Below, piece after piece: positions 53,828-63,370 of a stretch of DNA of 64,000 bases. The stretch's first letter is position 1; each line of letters begins with the position of its first letter. The translations under genes were made by a program, and so were the position numbers. Source of the stretch: Alkalihalobacillus deserti (GTDB taxonomy: Bacteria > Bacillota > Bacilli > Bacillales > Bacillaceae_D); NCBI RefSeq assembly GCF_020734105.1, contig NZ_JAJAFR010000006.1, positions 1 to 64,000 of the forward strand, given 5' to 3'. The notes beneath the pieces are model-generated. The model saw only the letters and a program-made list of their open reading frames with translations, was not told the origin of the DNA and searched no databases.

Positions 53828-56800
53828 ATGGGAAAGCGGTTTATTAGAAGCGTTACGTTTCTAACATTATTCACAATTTTATCTCAATTTTTGGTTCCAT
53901 TTGCTAGCGCATTTGCTGAAGGCAATAGTACTATATTACCTCCAAGTGATCTTGCGGTACAAATGGTAACACCGGATGATGTGAAGCTGACATGGAGTTC
54001 AGTTCACGGCGCAACCGGCTACAATGTTTATGAAATTACAGAGGGGCAGCTTATTTTACATGGCAAGACTACTTCGAATAGCTATGCGATAAATGATTTA
54101 GCGGAAGGCTCCTATAGCTTTGTCGTTTCAACCTTAAGTTCAGATGGTGAATCTGGTCCAAGTGCGCCGGTTTCTGCTGATATAGTATACCCAGACATGG
54201 CGGAACCAGGGAATTTAACTCATGTCATAAAAAACGGTAATGACATCGTGTTAAACTGGGAAGCATCCGAGTATACGGAACATTATAATATCTATCAAAT
54301 GTCAGCAGACAATCAAAAGGAATTGCTAACTACTGTCACATCGCCTACATATACGATAAGCAATGCATCTGAAGGTCAGTATACGTATGCAGTTGCAGCA
54401 GAAAATTCCTTGTATGGTGAATCGTCTCTTTCAACTTCTGTAGAGGTAGAGGTTGTTCATCCGACAATGACGGCACCAAGTAATTTCTCATATACGGTTA
54501 AAAACGGTAATGACGTAACATTAACGTGGGATTCTGTTTCTTTTGCAACAGAATATAATATTTATGAAGTTAAGGATAGTGAAAAGGTTTTATTAAAGAA
54601 AGTAACTGGAACGTCGTTTGAACTTACAAATGTAGCTGCTGGAGATTATGTGTATGAGATTACAGCTACTAGCGATCGCTTCGGAGAATCAACAGAAGGA
54701 AGCCAACTAACGGCAACTGTAAGTGATATTTCGATGACAGCACCAAGTGATTTTAAATACGAGCTTCAAAATACAAATGATATCATTTTATCGTGGGCAA
54801 GCGTACCATATGCTACTAGTTATAAAGTCTATCAAATAATCGATGGAGAAAAAATGTTAAAAAGCACGGTAACTAATACAAGTGTGAAGTATATGTATAT
54901 GCCAAATGGCGATTATACATACGAGGTACATTCTTATAGTGATCGATATGGCGAATCGAGCGAAAGTAGTAAAGTCTCTTTGACTGTTGAATTTGATCCG
55001 ATGGAAGCGCCAGATCAGTTTAACTATAAAATTCAAAACGGAAACGATATCGCCCTTAGCTGGGAAGCTGTCTCCAATGCAAACAGTTATAAGGTCTATC
55101 AAGTTGAGAATGGAGAAAAGGTATTGAGAAGTACCATAAAGGGTACGAGCGTTACGTATGCTAACAAACCAGAAGGAGAATACCATTACGAAGTTCACTC
55201 TTTATCGACACGATTTGGTGAATCTGTAGAGGGTAGTCAACTTTCCTTCTCACTCATTCATCCGACTATGGAACCTCCGGCAAATTTGATTCAAACACTT
55301 ACAAGCCCAACCTCTTTTAAATTGAGCTGGGATTTGGCTTCCTTTGCAACAAGTTACAAAGTGTATCAGATTGTTGATGGAAAAAAAGTTTTGAAAAATA
55401 CTTTGTCAGGTTCAAGTGTTTCTTATAGCAATATCGCACCTGGAGAATATGATTACGTCGTTTATGCATATTCTAGTAGATTTGGAGAGTCAGCCGAGGG
55501 AACGAAGATTAAGGTGACGTTGAACGGAGAAACGATGGAAACTCCGACAAATCTAACTTATAGCATTTTAAATGGAAATGACATCTCGTTGAAGTGGACA
55601 GGTGTTCAATATGCAAATAGTTATAAAATTTACGAAGTTATTGATGACGAAAAAGTTTTAATGAGAACTGTAACAGGGACAGCGGTCACTTTTTCAAACA
55701 TGCCAGCAGGCGAACACCATTATATCGTTCATTCTGTTTCAACGTTATTAGGTGAATCACCAGAGGGGGCAGAAATAACGATTTCTTTGACACACCCTAA
55801 TATGGAAGCTCCAGCTAATCTTACTTCCAAAGTTCAAAATGGAAATGATGTCGTTTTAAGCTGGGGATCCGTTCCATATACAAATAGCTATAAAATCTAT
55901 GAAGTTATTGACGGCAAAAAAGAATTGAAGAGAACGGTATCGTCGCTATCAGCAGTCCTCTCAAACGAATCAGAAGGTAAGCATGTTTATGTGGTTCATT
56001 CTGTCAGCTCTCGTTTTGGTGAATCAGCTGAAGGCAGTGAAGTTACTCAAAATGTCGTTTTCCCAATTATGCAGAAACCGGAAAACCTGACTCAAACCGT
56101 AACAAATGGGAATGACATCACATTAAGATGGAATGCATCCGCATTTGCTAATAATTACAATGTCTACCAAGTGATTGATGAGGAATTGGTTTTACAAAGA
56201 ACCGTGACAGGAACGGTAACAACACTTAGTAACTTACCGGAAGGGGATTATCAATACGTTGTGCATTCCAACAGCAGTCGTTTTGGTGAATCTTCAGAAG
56301 GAAGTAAAGTATCTTTAACACTAGTTCATCCGATTATGCAAGCACCTGGTAATTTAACGAACAGTATTGTAAACGGAAATGATCTTGTATTGAAATGGAA
56401 TGCAGCCGCTTATGCGACAAATTATAACGTATACCAAGTGGTAGATGGTGAACTGGTTTTACAAAGAACCGTGAGGGGAACGGCAACAACATTTGTAAAT
56501 ATGCCTGAAGGTGATTATGAATACGTTGTTCACTCCAATAGCAGTCGTTTTGGCGAATCCTTGGAAGGAAGTGATGTTTCATTAACATTGATCCATCCAA
56601 CCATGGAACCGCCTGAAAACGTAACAAATAGTATTATCAACGGGAATGATATTGTCTTAAAGTGGAATAAAGCAGCGTTTGCAACAACTTACAAAGTTTA
56701 TTGGATTAGCGATGATGGCGAACCTGTCCTTGAAAGAACTGTAACAGGAACGTCGACATCGTTTGTGAATATGCCTGAGGGCGATTATGAATACGTTGTT

Positions 56801-58732
56801 CATTCCTATAGTAGCCGCTTTGGCCAATCCTTAGAAGGCACGTCAGTAAGCTTTAATCTAACTTGGCCGGTCGTGCAACCACCAGAAGTGAGTCGAACGA
56901 TTAATAACGTCAACAACATTTCATTGACTTGGCCGATTGCTCAATGGGCGAATGAATACCGTGTTTACAAAGTAAAAGATGATAGCAGAGAGTTGATTTA
57001 TAAAGGAACAGCACGCAATTACACGATCTATAACTTAACAGAACGTACACATTCTTTTGAGGTGACAGCTTTTAGTACGCGCTTTGGAGAGTCAAAACCA
57101 TCTAATCGGATCACGGAAACGATTGTTTATCCGATTATGGAGCCTCCTTTGGCAACCTTGAAACTGATCAGTGATACAAGTGCTAGGATTTATTGGGATT
57201 TTGTCACATATGCAAATGGGTACAACATTTATGAATTAATAGACGGAGAGCTTGTTCTAGTTGCGGAGAAGGTAAATAACCTATCTTACACGATTACGAA
57301 TATGTCGTATGCGAATCACGAATATGTTGTGACATCCTACAGTAATTCGTTTGGAGAATCAGATCAGTCAAATGTCGTTTTGGCGAAACTGATACTTGAT
57401 GATGAAGCGCCTGTAACGACGATTGATTCATCAACGAAGTGGACAAATCAAAAAGCGGATGTAACATTATCTGCAACGGATAATGAAACAGGAGTAGCAA
57501 ACACGTATTATACAATCAATGATCGTCCTTTCGTTGAAGGAACAACTTTTACACTTGAAGAAGAAGGAGTTCATAAAATTTCCTTCTACTCGGTTGATAA
57601 AGTAGGAAACGTTGAAAAGATCCAAACAAGTGAAGTGAAAATTGACAAAACAGCACCAATTACTTCATCTGATGCTCCAACAACTTGGAGCAAGGAAACT
57701 GTTAACGTCAAGTTGACAGCAGAAGATGACCGTAGTGGAGTTGCCAGCACTTTCTATTCGTTAAACGGATCCGAGTTTACAGAGGGAACGAGCTTTGACG
57801 TAATTGAACAAGGAATCAACCAAGTCGCATTTTATAGTGTGGACGAAGCAGGGAACGAAGAAGAAGAACAAACAGTAGAAGTGAAAATTGACAAAACAGC
57901 ACCAATTACATCATCGGATGCTCCAACAACATGGATTAAGGAAGCTGTGAACGTTAAGCTGACAGCAGAAGATGACCGTAGTGGAGTTGCTAGCACTTTC
58001 TATTCAATAAATGGATCTGATTTTATAGAAGGAACGAGCTTTGAAGTAACTGAAGAAGGAATTAGTCAAATCACGTTTTATAGTGTAGACGAAGCAGGTA
58101 ACGAAGAAGAAGAACAAACGCTAGAGGTGAAAATTGACAAAACAGCACCAGAAGTTATCTGGGATTTTGAGGATGAGTATGAATTAGAAACGGTCTTAGC
58201 TTTAAACTATTCAGCTCAGGATCACGTATCTGGTGTACAAAGTGAAGTGCTCCTTGTTAATGGAACTCGCTTTGGAAATGGAGAAGAGTACAGTTTTGAT
58301 CAACCGGGTACTTATACACTCACGTTAACAGTGAAGGATCATGCTGGCTGGGTAACAACGATCGAAAAAACGATCACAGTCTATATTCCTGTTGAGATAA
58401 AAGTAACCCCAGTTGTTATGAAAGAAAATAAGGGGAAATTCACCGTTCAAGTCTCTTTTTCAAAAGAGTATGAAAAAGAATACGGTAAAAAGTATTTGAA
58501 AGAACTGCTTAAAGAATTTGAGCTACAAAGTGTAACCTTAAATGGAGTCGCAGCCATTGATGAGAAAAATGGCGATCAGAAAAAGGCAGAAAAAGGCCAT
58601 TTCAAATTTAACCGAGAAGATTTCGATTGGGTTGAAGGAGAAACACTTTTACAATTCCGTGGCATGATAGGCGATCATTTAGTTAGAGGTTCAAAAAAAG
58701 TAAAAAGTAGTTTAAAAGAAAACAACAGATAA
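53828..58732 (+). CDS. Giant exported fibronectin-type surface protein
   Basis: 1634 residues. Signal peptide 1-31 (SAFAEG), then 13 fibronectin type III-like repeats of ~92 residues (NGNDIxLxW..., YxVYQV..., RFGESxEGS), from about residue 38 to 1195; then three ~80-residue OmpL47-like domains (KIDKTAPITSSDAPTTW, DDRSGVASTFYS), an Ig/PKD-like domain (VIWDFEDEYE), and a basic C-terminal region (KEYEKEYGKKYLKELLKE). No LPXTG or SLH. AAGGTGG is 8 nt before the ATG. A c-di-GMP riboswitch governs it, so it is probably an adhesin or matrix protein. It sits between hag and flaG. Confidence 0.9.
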   Translation: MGKRFIRSVTFLTLFTILSQFLVPFASAFAEGNSTILPPSDLAVQMVTPDDVKLTWSSVHGATGYNVYEITEGQLILHGKTTSNSYAINDLAEGSYSFVVSTLSSDGESGPSAPVSADIVYPDMAEPGNLTHVIKNGNDIVLNWEASEYTEHYNIYQMSADNQKELLTTVTSPTYTISNASEGQYTYAVAAENSLYGESSLSTSVEVEVVHPTMTAPSNFSYTVKNGNDVTLTWDSVSFATEYNIYEVKDSEKVLLKKVTGTSFELTNVAAGDYVYEITATSDRFGESTEGSQLTATVSDISMTAPSDFKYELQNTNDIILSWASVPYATSYKVYQIIDGEKMLKSTVTNTSVKYMYMPNGDYTYEVHSYSDRYGESSESSKVSLTVEFDPMEAPDQFNYKIQNGNDIALSWEAVSNANSYKVYQVENGEKVLRSTIKGTSVTYANKPEGEYHYEVHSLSTRFGESVEGSQLSFSLIHPTMEPPANLIQTLTSPTSFKLSWDLASFATSYKVYQIVDGKKVLKNTLSGSSVSYSNIAPGEYDYVVYAYSSRFGESAEGTKIKVTLNGETMETPTNLTYSILNGNDISLKWTGVQYANSYKIYEVIDDEKVLMRTVTGTAVTFSNMPAGEHHYIVHSVSTLLGESPEGAEITISLTHPNMEAPANLTSKVQNGNDVVLSWGSVPYTNSYKIYEVIDGKKELKRTVSSLSAVLSNESEGKHVYVVHSVSSRFGESAEGSEVTQNVVFPIMQKPENLTQTVTNGNDITLRWNASAFANNYNVYQVIDEELVLQRTVTGTVTTLSNLPEGDYQYVVHSNSSRFGESSEGSKVSLTLVHPIMQAPGNLTNSIVNGNDLVLKWNAAAYATNYNVYQVVDGELVLQRTVRGTATTFVNMPEGDYEYVVHSNSSRFGESLEGSDVSLTLIHPTMEPPENVTNSIINGNDIVLKWNKAAFATTYKVYWISDDGEPVLERTVTGTSTSFVNMPEGDYEYVVHSYSSRFGQSLEGTSVSFNLTWPVVQPPEVSRTINNVNNISLTWPIAQWANEYRVYKVKDDSRELIYKGTARNYTIYNLTERTHSFEVTAFSTRFGESKPSNRITETIVYPIMEPPLATLKLISDTSARIYWDFVTYANGYNIYELIDGELVLVAEKVNNLSYTITNMSYANHEYVVTSYSNSFGESDQSNVVLAKLILDDEAPVTTIDSSTKWTNQKADVTLSATDNETGVANTYYTINDRPFVEGTTFTLEEEGVHKISFYSVDKVGNVEKIQTSEVKIDKTAPITSSDAPTTWSKETVNVKLTAEDDRSGVASTFYSLNGSEFTEGTSFDVIEQGINQVAFYSVDEAGNEEEEQTVEVKIDKTAPITSSDAPTTWIKEAVNVKLTAEDDRSGVASTFYSINGSDFIEGTSFEVTEEGISQITFYSVDEAGNEEEEQTLEVKIDKTAPEVIWDFEDEYELETVLALNYSAQDHVSGVQSEVLLVNGTRFGNGEEYSFDQPGTYTLTLTVKDHAGWVTTIEKTITVYIPVEIKVTPVVMKENKGKFTVQVSFSKEYEKEYGKKYLKELLKEFELQSVTLNGVAAIDEKNGDQKKAEKGHFKFNREDFDWVEGETLLQFRGMIGDHLVRGSKKVKSSLKENNR

Positions 58733-58744
58733 ACAGAATGAATT

Positions 58745-58778
58745 AGAGACTTTAGTATTATCTAGAGTCTCTTTTTTC
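58745..58778 (+). terminator. Terminator after the giant surface protein gene
   Basis: AGAGACT/AGTCTCT stem followed by TTTTTT. Confidence 0.85.
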
Positions 58779-58864
58779 TTACATATTTACTAATGATATT
58801 ACAATGTATGGTGATGTAATAAGGGGAAATAAGATGAATTTATAATAATCTATTAAATACTATT

Positions 58865-58890
58865 TAAAATAACTGCCAAACAACCGATAT
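58865..58890 (+). promoter_or_regulatory. Sigma-D-type promoter of flaG-fliDST
   Basis: TAAA, 14-bp spacer, ACCGATAT; ~35 nt upstream of the flaG start. Confidence 0.7.
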
Positions 58891-58924
58891 AAAGAATAGT
58901 AACTTTATCTAAGGAGTGAATACG

Positions 58925-59275
58925 GTGGAAGTAAGTCGTAGCTTACCAATAATAGTTAATAATGGAATTGACATAGATAAATCAATGACTGAATCGCCGG
59001 ATAAGAGACAACAAGGACTTGAGGACAGTCTCCCAAAGGATAAGAAGGTAAAAAAGGAAGATTTGGAACGGAAAGTAGATAGTTTCAATCAATTCTTAAA
59101 AGCGAGCAATACTCAGTTGAAGTTTAGTTTTCATGAAGAGTTAAACGAGTATTACGTAGCGATCATCGATCAACAAACTAACGAAATCGTCAAAGAAATT
59201 CCACCTAAGAAACTATTAGATATGTATGCAGCAATGAAAGAAACAATCGGTTTATTTATTGATAAAAGAATCTAG
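58925..59275 (+). CDS. flaG: Flagellar protein FlaG (YvyC)
   Basis: 116 residues. Disordered N-terminus, then LERKVDSFNQFLKASNTQLKFSFHEELNEYYVAIIDQQTNEIVKEIPPKKLLDMYAAMKE, the FlaG core. GTG 58925 behind AAGGAG; an earlier GTG overlaps the site. First gene of the flaG-fliD-fliS-fliT unit. Role: filament length or attachment, not well known. Confidence 0.92.
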   Translation: MEVSRSLPIIVNNGIDIDKSMTESPDKRQQGLEDSLPKDKKVKKEDLERKVDSFNQFLKASNTQLKFSFHEELNEYYVAIIDQQTNEIVKEIPPKKLLDMYAAMKETIGLFIDKRI

Positions 59276-59290
59276 AAAGTGGTGTGAAAT

Positions 59291-60898
59291 ATGCAAATTG
59301 GTGGATTAGCCTCGGGAATTGACACGGAGTCAATGATCAAACAACTCATGCAAGTGGAGCGGCAGCCTCTTGATCGTTTCTTCCAACGAAAGCAAACGGT
59401 TGAGTGGCAACGAGATGCTTATCGTGATATGAACTTGAAATTACGTACGCTTGAAGAGTCTGCAGCAAGTATTCGTCTTCGTAGTTCATTAAATACACGT
59501 GTGGCAAATTCTTCAAACGAGCAAATGTTTTCAGTTACGGCCAACTCAAGTGTGCAGAACGGCACATATAACTTTAAAGTCGATCAAGTCGCAACTAAAA
59601 CGAGAAATATCAGTGCTGCAAATATTACAACGGGAAGCACTGAATTTAGTGCTTCAACAAGATTAGATGCCCAGACTGATGCTGTCGGAGATCTTAGTGC
59701 CTATAACGGTACGCAATTTTCAGTAAAGACGTTTGACACAACAGGTGCAGCAAAAGAGGTTACAGTCACAATAGATACGACTAAATCGCTGAATGAAAAT
59801 TTGAAACAAATAAATGACTCTGATATCGGTGTTCGTGCCTATTATGACTCTGCTTTTGATCGTGTCGTAATTGAAAGAAAAGAAACTGGAGAATTTAATG
59901 GTGAGCTAGATGCTGACGGAGTAAATAGACAAATTGTTTTTGGTGGCAATACAGGCTTTCTCAATGATGTGTTAAATATACAGCAGGGGAATGAGGCTGC
60001 TGGAGTAAATGCGAAAGTTGAATTTCAAAATCCTCTATTTGCAGGTGAAACAATAACGGAGGAATCTCGTTCAAACCGCATCACTATTGGTGGATTGACG
60101 TTTAATGTAACTCAGCCTACGAATGGTGTGTTTGAAACGGTAAATGTGTCATCAAATACGGATGCTGCTTTTGATAAGATTAAGGCTTTTGTGGACAATT
60201 ATAATGAAATGATAGCTGAGATTCAAACTAAATTATCTGAGCCGAAACATCGTGATTTCCCTCCGCTTACAGATGAGCAACGTCAAGAGATCTCAGAGCG
60301 TGAGGCTGAGCTTTGGGATGAAAAAGCGAAAAGTGGGTTACTTCGCCGTGATCCAATGCTTTCATCGATGTTAACCCAAATGAGAAATGATATATATACT
60401 CCGGTATCAACATCTGGTCAATTTAATCAGATTACACAAGTTGGGATTACGACTACTAAAAACTTCCGTGATGGAGGTCGTTTAGAGATTGATGAAGCAA
60501 AGTTAAGGGCAGCATTAGAGGATGATCCGGATTCAGTTCATCAATTGTTCAATAACGTCGCTGATAAGACATTAACCGATGTTAAGCCGGAAGATCGTAC
60601 GGCGGAGCAACAAGGTGAGATCCAGAGTCAAACAGGAATAGTTGGTCGACTACGGACTACCATTAATGACACTATTAATAAAGTGGTAAGTCGTGCTGGT
60701 AACAACAATCGGACTAATCAACAATTTACATTAGGAAGAGAATTGTTAAATGTGGATAATCAGATTAATAATTTTCAGCGTAGATTAGCTCAAATAGAGC
60801 AACGCTACTGGAGCCAATTTACACGCATGGAAACAGCAATGAATCAAGCTAATGCACAAGGGAATGCGTTGATGAGCCAGTTAACTGGTGGAATGTAA
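59291..60898 (+). CDS. fliD: Flagellar hook-associated protein 2 FliD (filament cap)
   Basis: 535 residues. N-terminal motif QIGGLASGIDTESMIKQLMQVERQPLD, central Ig-like cap domains, and the C-terminal coiled coil (VDNQINNFQRRLAQIEQRYWSQFTRMETAM). Forms the filament cap. GTGGTG lies before the ATG. Confidence 0.96.
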   Translation: MQIGGLASGIDTESMIKQLMQVERQPLDRFFQRKQTVEWQRDAYRDMNLKLRTLEESAASIRLRSSLNTRVANSSNEQMFSVTANSSVQNGTYNFKVDQVATKTRNISAANITTGSTEFSASTRLDAQTDAVGDLSAYNGTQFSVKTFDTTGAAKEVTVTIDTTKSLNENLKQINDSDIGVRAYYDSAFDRVVIERKETGEFNGELDADGVNRQIVFGGNTGFLNDVLNIQQGNEAAGVNAKVEFQNPLFAGETITEESRSNRITIGGLTFNVTQPTNGVFETVNVSSNTDAAFDKIKAFVDNYNEMIAEIQTKLSEPKHRDFPPLTDEQRQEISEREAELWDEKAKSGLLRRDPMLSSMLTQMRNDIYTPVSTSGQFNQITQVGITTTKNFRDGGRLEIDEAKLRAALEDDPDSVHQLFNNVADKTLTDVKPEDRTAEQQGEIQSQTGIVGRLRTTINDTINKVVSRAGNNNRTNQQFTLGRELLNVDNQINNFQRRLAQIEQRYWSQFTRMETAMNQANAQGNALMSQLTGGM

Positions 60899-60919
60899 AT
60901 TTGAAAGGATGAATTTAAC

Positions 60920-61315
60920 ATGGCTATAGGTAATCCGCAACAAGCCTACCAACAAAATAAAGCAGTCACTTCATCTCCAGGAGAGTTGACGTTGATGCTT
61001 TATAACGGATGTTTGAAATTTGTTGGAATCGCAAAAAGGTCAATTGAGCAAGGGAAAATCCAAGCGCGTCATGAAAATCTAGTTAAAGCTCAAAATATTA
61101 TTAGAGAGCTCATGGTTACTTTAAAAACCGATACGAAACTAGGTAAAGACATGTTAACGTTATATGATTTTATTTTATCTAGATTAACGGATGCCAACAC
61201 AGAAAATAGTGTAGAAAAGCTCAATGAAGCGGAGGAACTGATTAAAGACTTCCGTGACACTTGGAAAGAAGCGTTATTAATTGATCGTAAAAAGCGTCAT
61301 GAGGTTAAAGCGTAA
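60920..61315 (+). CDS. fliS: Flagellin export chaperone FliS
   Basis: 131 residues. GNPQQAYQQNKAVTSSPGELTLMLYNGCLKF is the FliS signature. Helical bundle binding flagellin's C-terminus. AAAGGATG precedes the ATG; the stop overlaps the fliT start (TAATG). Confidence 0.96.
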   Translation: MAIGNPQQAYQQNKAVTSSPGELTLMLYNGCLKFVGIAKRSIEQGKIQARHENLVKAQNIIRELMVTLKTDTKLGKDMLTLYDFILSRLTDANTENSVEKLNEAEELIKDFRDTWKEALLIDRKKRHEVKA

Positions 61316-61680
61316 TGAATCAAACGATCCTTCGTTTGGTTGAGGTGTCGGACGAGCTGTTACAATTGTTAAAGTCGCTGACATTCGCTGATAACGAACA
61401 ACGTGATGAAGATATCGTTAAAATTGAGCATCTTTTGAAAGAACGTGAGGGTGCTATTGCCTCGATCGATTCACCTGCAAAAACAGCAGAAGAATTAATT
61501 GCAGCAAGAAAAATAGTTGAAATGAATAAAGAAATTGTAGCGCATCTACAACGTTTAAAAGCAAAAATTAAAATAGATATAGATAAGATGTCATTAAAAA
61601 AGAAGATGAATAGAAAATATGAGAACCCTTATGATATGACAACAACCGAGGGAGCTTTTATCGATAAGCGTGATAGGTAA
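61315..61680 (+). CDS. fliT: Flagellar chaperone FliT
   Basis: 121 residues, helical. The last part KYENPYDMTTTEGAFIDKRDR is the family's conserved tail. Chaperone for FliD. Overlaps fliS by one base (TAATG). Its own stop overlaps the start of a broken paralogue (TAATG). Confidence 0.88.
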   Translation: MNQTILRLVEVSDELLQLLKSLTFADNEQRDEDIVKIEHLLKEREGAIASIDSPAKTAEELIAARKIVEMNKEIVAHLQRLKAKIKIDIDKMSLKKKMNRKYENPYDMTTTEGAFIDKRDR

Positions 61681-61913
61681 TGAAAGTCGGTTCATTAAGT
61701 TTTACAATCCGACAATCCGAACCAGAAAAAAAACTCGGACAAGAACTCGTTAAATTAAATAAACATTTGAATGAACGATTGGAATAAATTCGAGCAGAGA
61801 TTCGTGTCAATCTTTCAGAATTGAAAACGAAAAAAGTACAAGTTCGTAAATATGAAAATCCTTATGATGGACCGACTTCGGATGGTGTCTTTTTTGATAA
61901 ACGTGGGGTGTGA
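61680..61913 (+). pseudogene. Second fliT-like gene broken by a stop codon
   Basis: ATG 61680 overlaps the fliT stop. 35 codons (MKVGSLSFTIRQSEPEKK... to NERLE) end at TAA 61785; the same frame then runs on as IRAEIRVNLSELKTKKVQ and KYENPYDGPTSDGVFFDKRG to TGA 61913. The tail repeats the FliT tail, so this is a tandem fliT-like copy with a nonsense mutation. It could give a truncated product or be read through, but inactivation is simplest. Confidence 0.75.
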
Positions 61914-61921
61914 GGGGAGGG

Positions 61922-61956
61922 GAGGTAGCTCTAGAGTGAGCTATCTCTTCTTTTCT
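61922..61956 (+). terminator. Terminator ending the fliD-S-T unit
   Basis: GAGGTAGCTC pairs with GAGCTATCTC, followed by TTCTTTTCTT. Confidence 0.8.
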
Positions 61957-62060
61957 TATTAGCTGATTACAACAATAGAAAATCAATTTAAGTTGAGTTG
62001 AATGTTAAATTGATGAAGACCTATGATACACTGTAGAAAAAAGTTAGGGGGACTCTTAGT

Positions 62061-62642
62061 ATGGTAGCAAAACGTCAACAAGACATTGGGAAATATTCAT
62101 ATGCGGATTATTTGCAGTGGACTGAGGGAGAACAGATTGAGTTAATGGATGGAATTCCTTATGCGATGACTCCAGCACCATCCCGTGAACATCAGCGTTT
62201 AGTATTAGAGCTAGGAAGACAATTTGCTAATTTTCTTAAGGGACACGATTGTGATGTTTATGTGGCTCCATTTGACGTAAGGCTGACCGAGACTGTTTCA
62301 CCTAACGATGAGGACATTAAAACGGTTATTCAACCAGATTTGAGTGTGATCTGTGATCAGAAAAAGTTGGATGAGCGCGGTTGTTTGGGAGCGCCTGATT
62401 TGATTATTGAGGTGATTTCCCCTTCGACCGCTGCACATGATTATATCCGTAAATATCAGCTGTATGAAAAGTATGCGGTAAAAGAGTACTGGCTCGTGCA
62501 CCCGTTTGATCAAATAGTGACAGTCTTTTTGCTCGGAGAGGGCGGATTTGGCAAGCCTACTTACTATGATAAGGAACGCTCTGTTGCGGTGGCAACGTTG
62601 CCTGGTTTTACAATAGAAGTTGATTCTTTATTCGATAACTGA
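62061..62642 (+). CDS. Uma2-family PD-(D/E)xK endonuclease
   Basis: 193 residues, DUF820/Uma2 fold: YADYLQWTEGEQIELMDG, HQRLVLELGRQFANFLKG, then the core VIQPDLSVIC, GAPDLIIEVISPSTAAHD (Asp and Glu of the nuclease site) and YEKYAVKEYWLVHP. Members occur in many copies in Bacillus and are linked to mobile elements; role unknown. TAGGGGG precedes the ATG. It replaces the hpf-secA genes expected after fliT. Confidence 0.92.
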   Translation: MVAKRQQDIGKYSYADYLQWTEGEQIELMDGIPYAMTPAPSREHQRLVLELGRQFANFLKGHDCDVYVAPFDVRLTETVSPNDEDIKTVIQPDLSVICDQKKLDERGCLGAPDLIIEVISPSTAAHDYIRKYQLYEKYAVKEYWLVHPFDQIVTVFLLGEGGFGKPTYYDKERSVAVATLPGFTIEVDSLFDN

Positions 62643-63021
62643 TGAAAAAGAGGCGCCGCCACCTCTCCTACATATTCTGCTACAACTTCTTCCTCTTCAC
62701 CGACTTCATCTAAACGTTCGTAGGCTTCGGTGCCTGTCACTCTCCGAAGATTGTTAAATTTTGTCGATAGATTAGAAGAATAATAGAAAATACACTTGAA
62801 GCGTGCACAGAGAAGCCAAGAAGGTTGCTCTATTTCTTTTCAGCGCAAAATAGCGGAAGTTATCCTTGTCTGATAACAAAATCCACCTAAAAACGGTACA
62901 TATGTTATAAGTTTGAGCATACGTTTGTTCAAAGAGCAATAGATGTTCAACGAATTCCGAATTGGGTGGCACCACAAGTGGACAAAAACGTTGATTTTTC
63001 CACCTGTAGTGTCACTGACAG

Positions 63022-63058
63022 AAAGAGCTATCGCAATCAATCGCGGTAGCTCTTTTTT
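63022..63058 (+). terminator. Terminator-like hairpin in the Uma2-right edge gap
   Basis: AGAGCTATCGC/GCGGTAGCTCT stem followed by TTTTTT. Just upstream (62964-63015) a 16-bp imperfect inverted repeat carries GGTGGCACCAC. In the rest of 62643-63370 I see no confident gene; a minus-strand coding-like stretch (EAYERLDEVGEEEEVVAEYV) at about 62650-62745 could be a remnant. Confidence 0.75.
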
Positions 63059-63370
63059 CATACTCCTTAGATTATGTCGATAGTTAGAATTCTATAATCA
63101 AATTGGTGTCAAGTGATTTGTCAATGTATTTCTGATAATTACTCGAATCATGCTATAATTAAAGAAACAAACGGGGGAGGGGTTTTTGGAGTTGATTATA
63201 GAAACGCTTCTTCTCACAATTTAATGTAGAAAATGGCAAAGATAAGTTAAATAAATAGTTATTAAAAGTAATCGACTTTACGACAGAAAATGAAACATCT
63301 ATAACTTGAGAAAGTTCCTGTCAAGAAAAGGCTATAAGTGGATTAAAATGAAAAAGGGAAGTGTATATCA

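Noticed and set aside
54857..55198. 113-residue minus-strand ORF inside the fibronectin-repeat gene
   Set aside because: Antisense shadow of a repeat coding region.
62772..63061. Two overlapping minus-strand ORFs of 67 and 73 residues
   Set aside because: They cross a hairpin-rich noncoding stretch, lack ribosome binding sites and resemble no family.
63061..63240. 12-codon TTG-started ORF behind a GGGGGAGGGG
   Set aside because: Too short and without conservation evidence; the purine run may simply be a leader feature.
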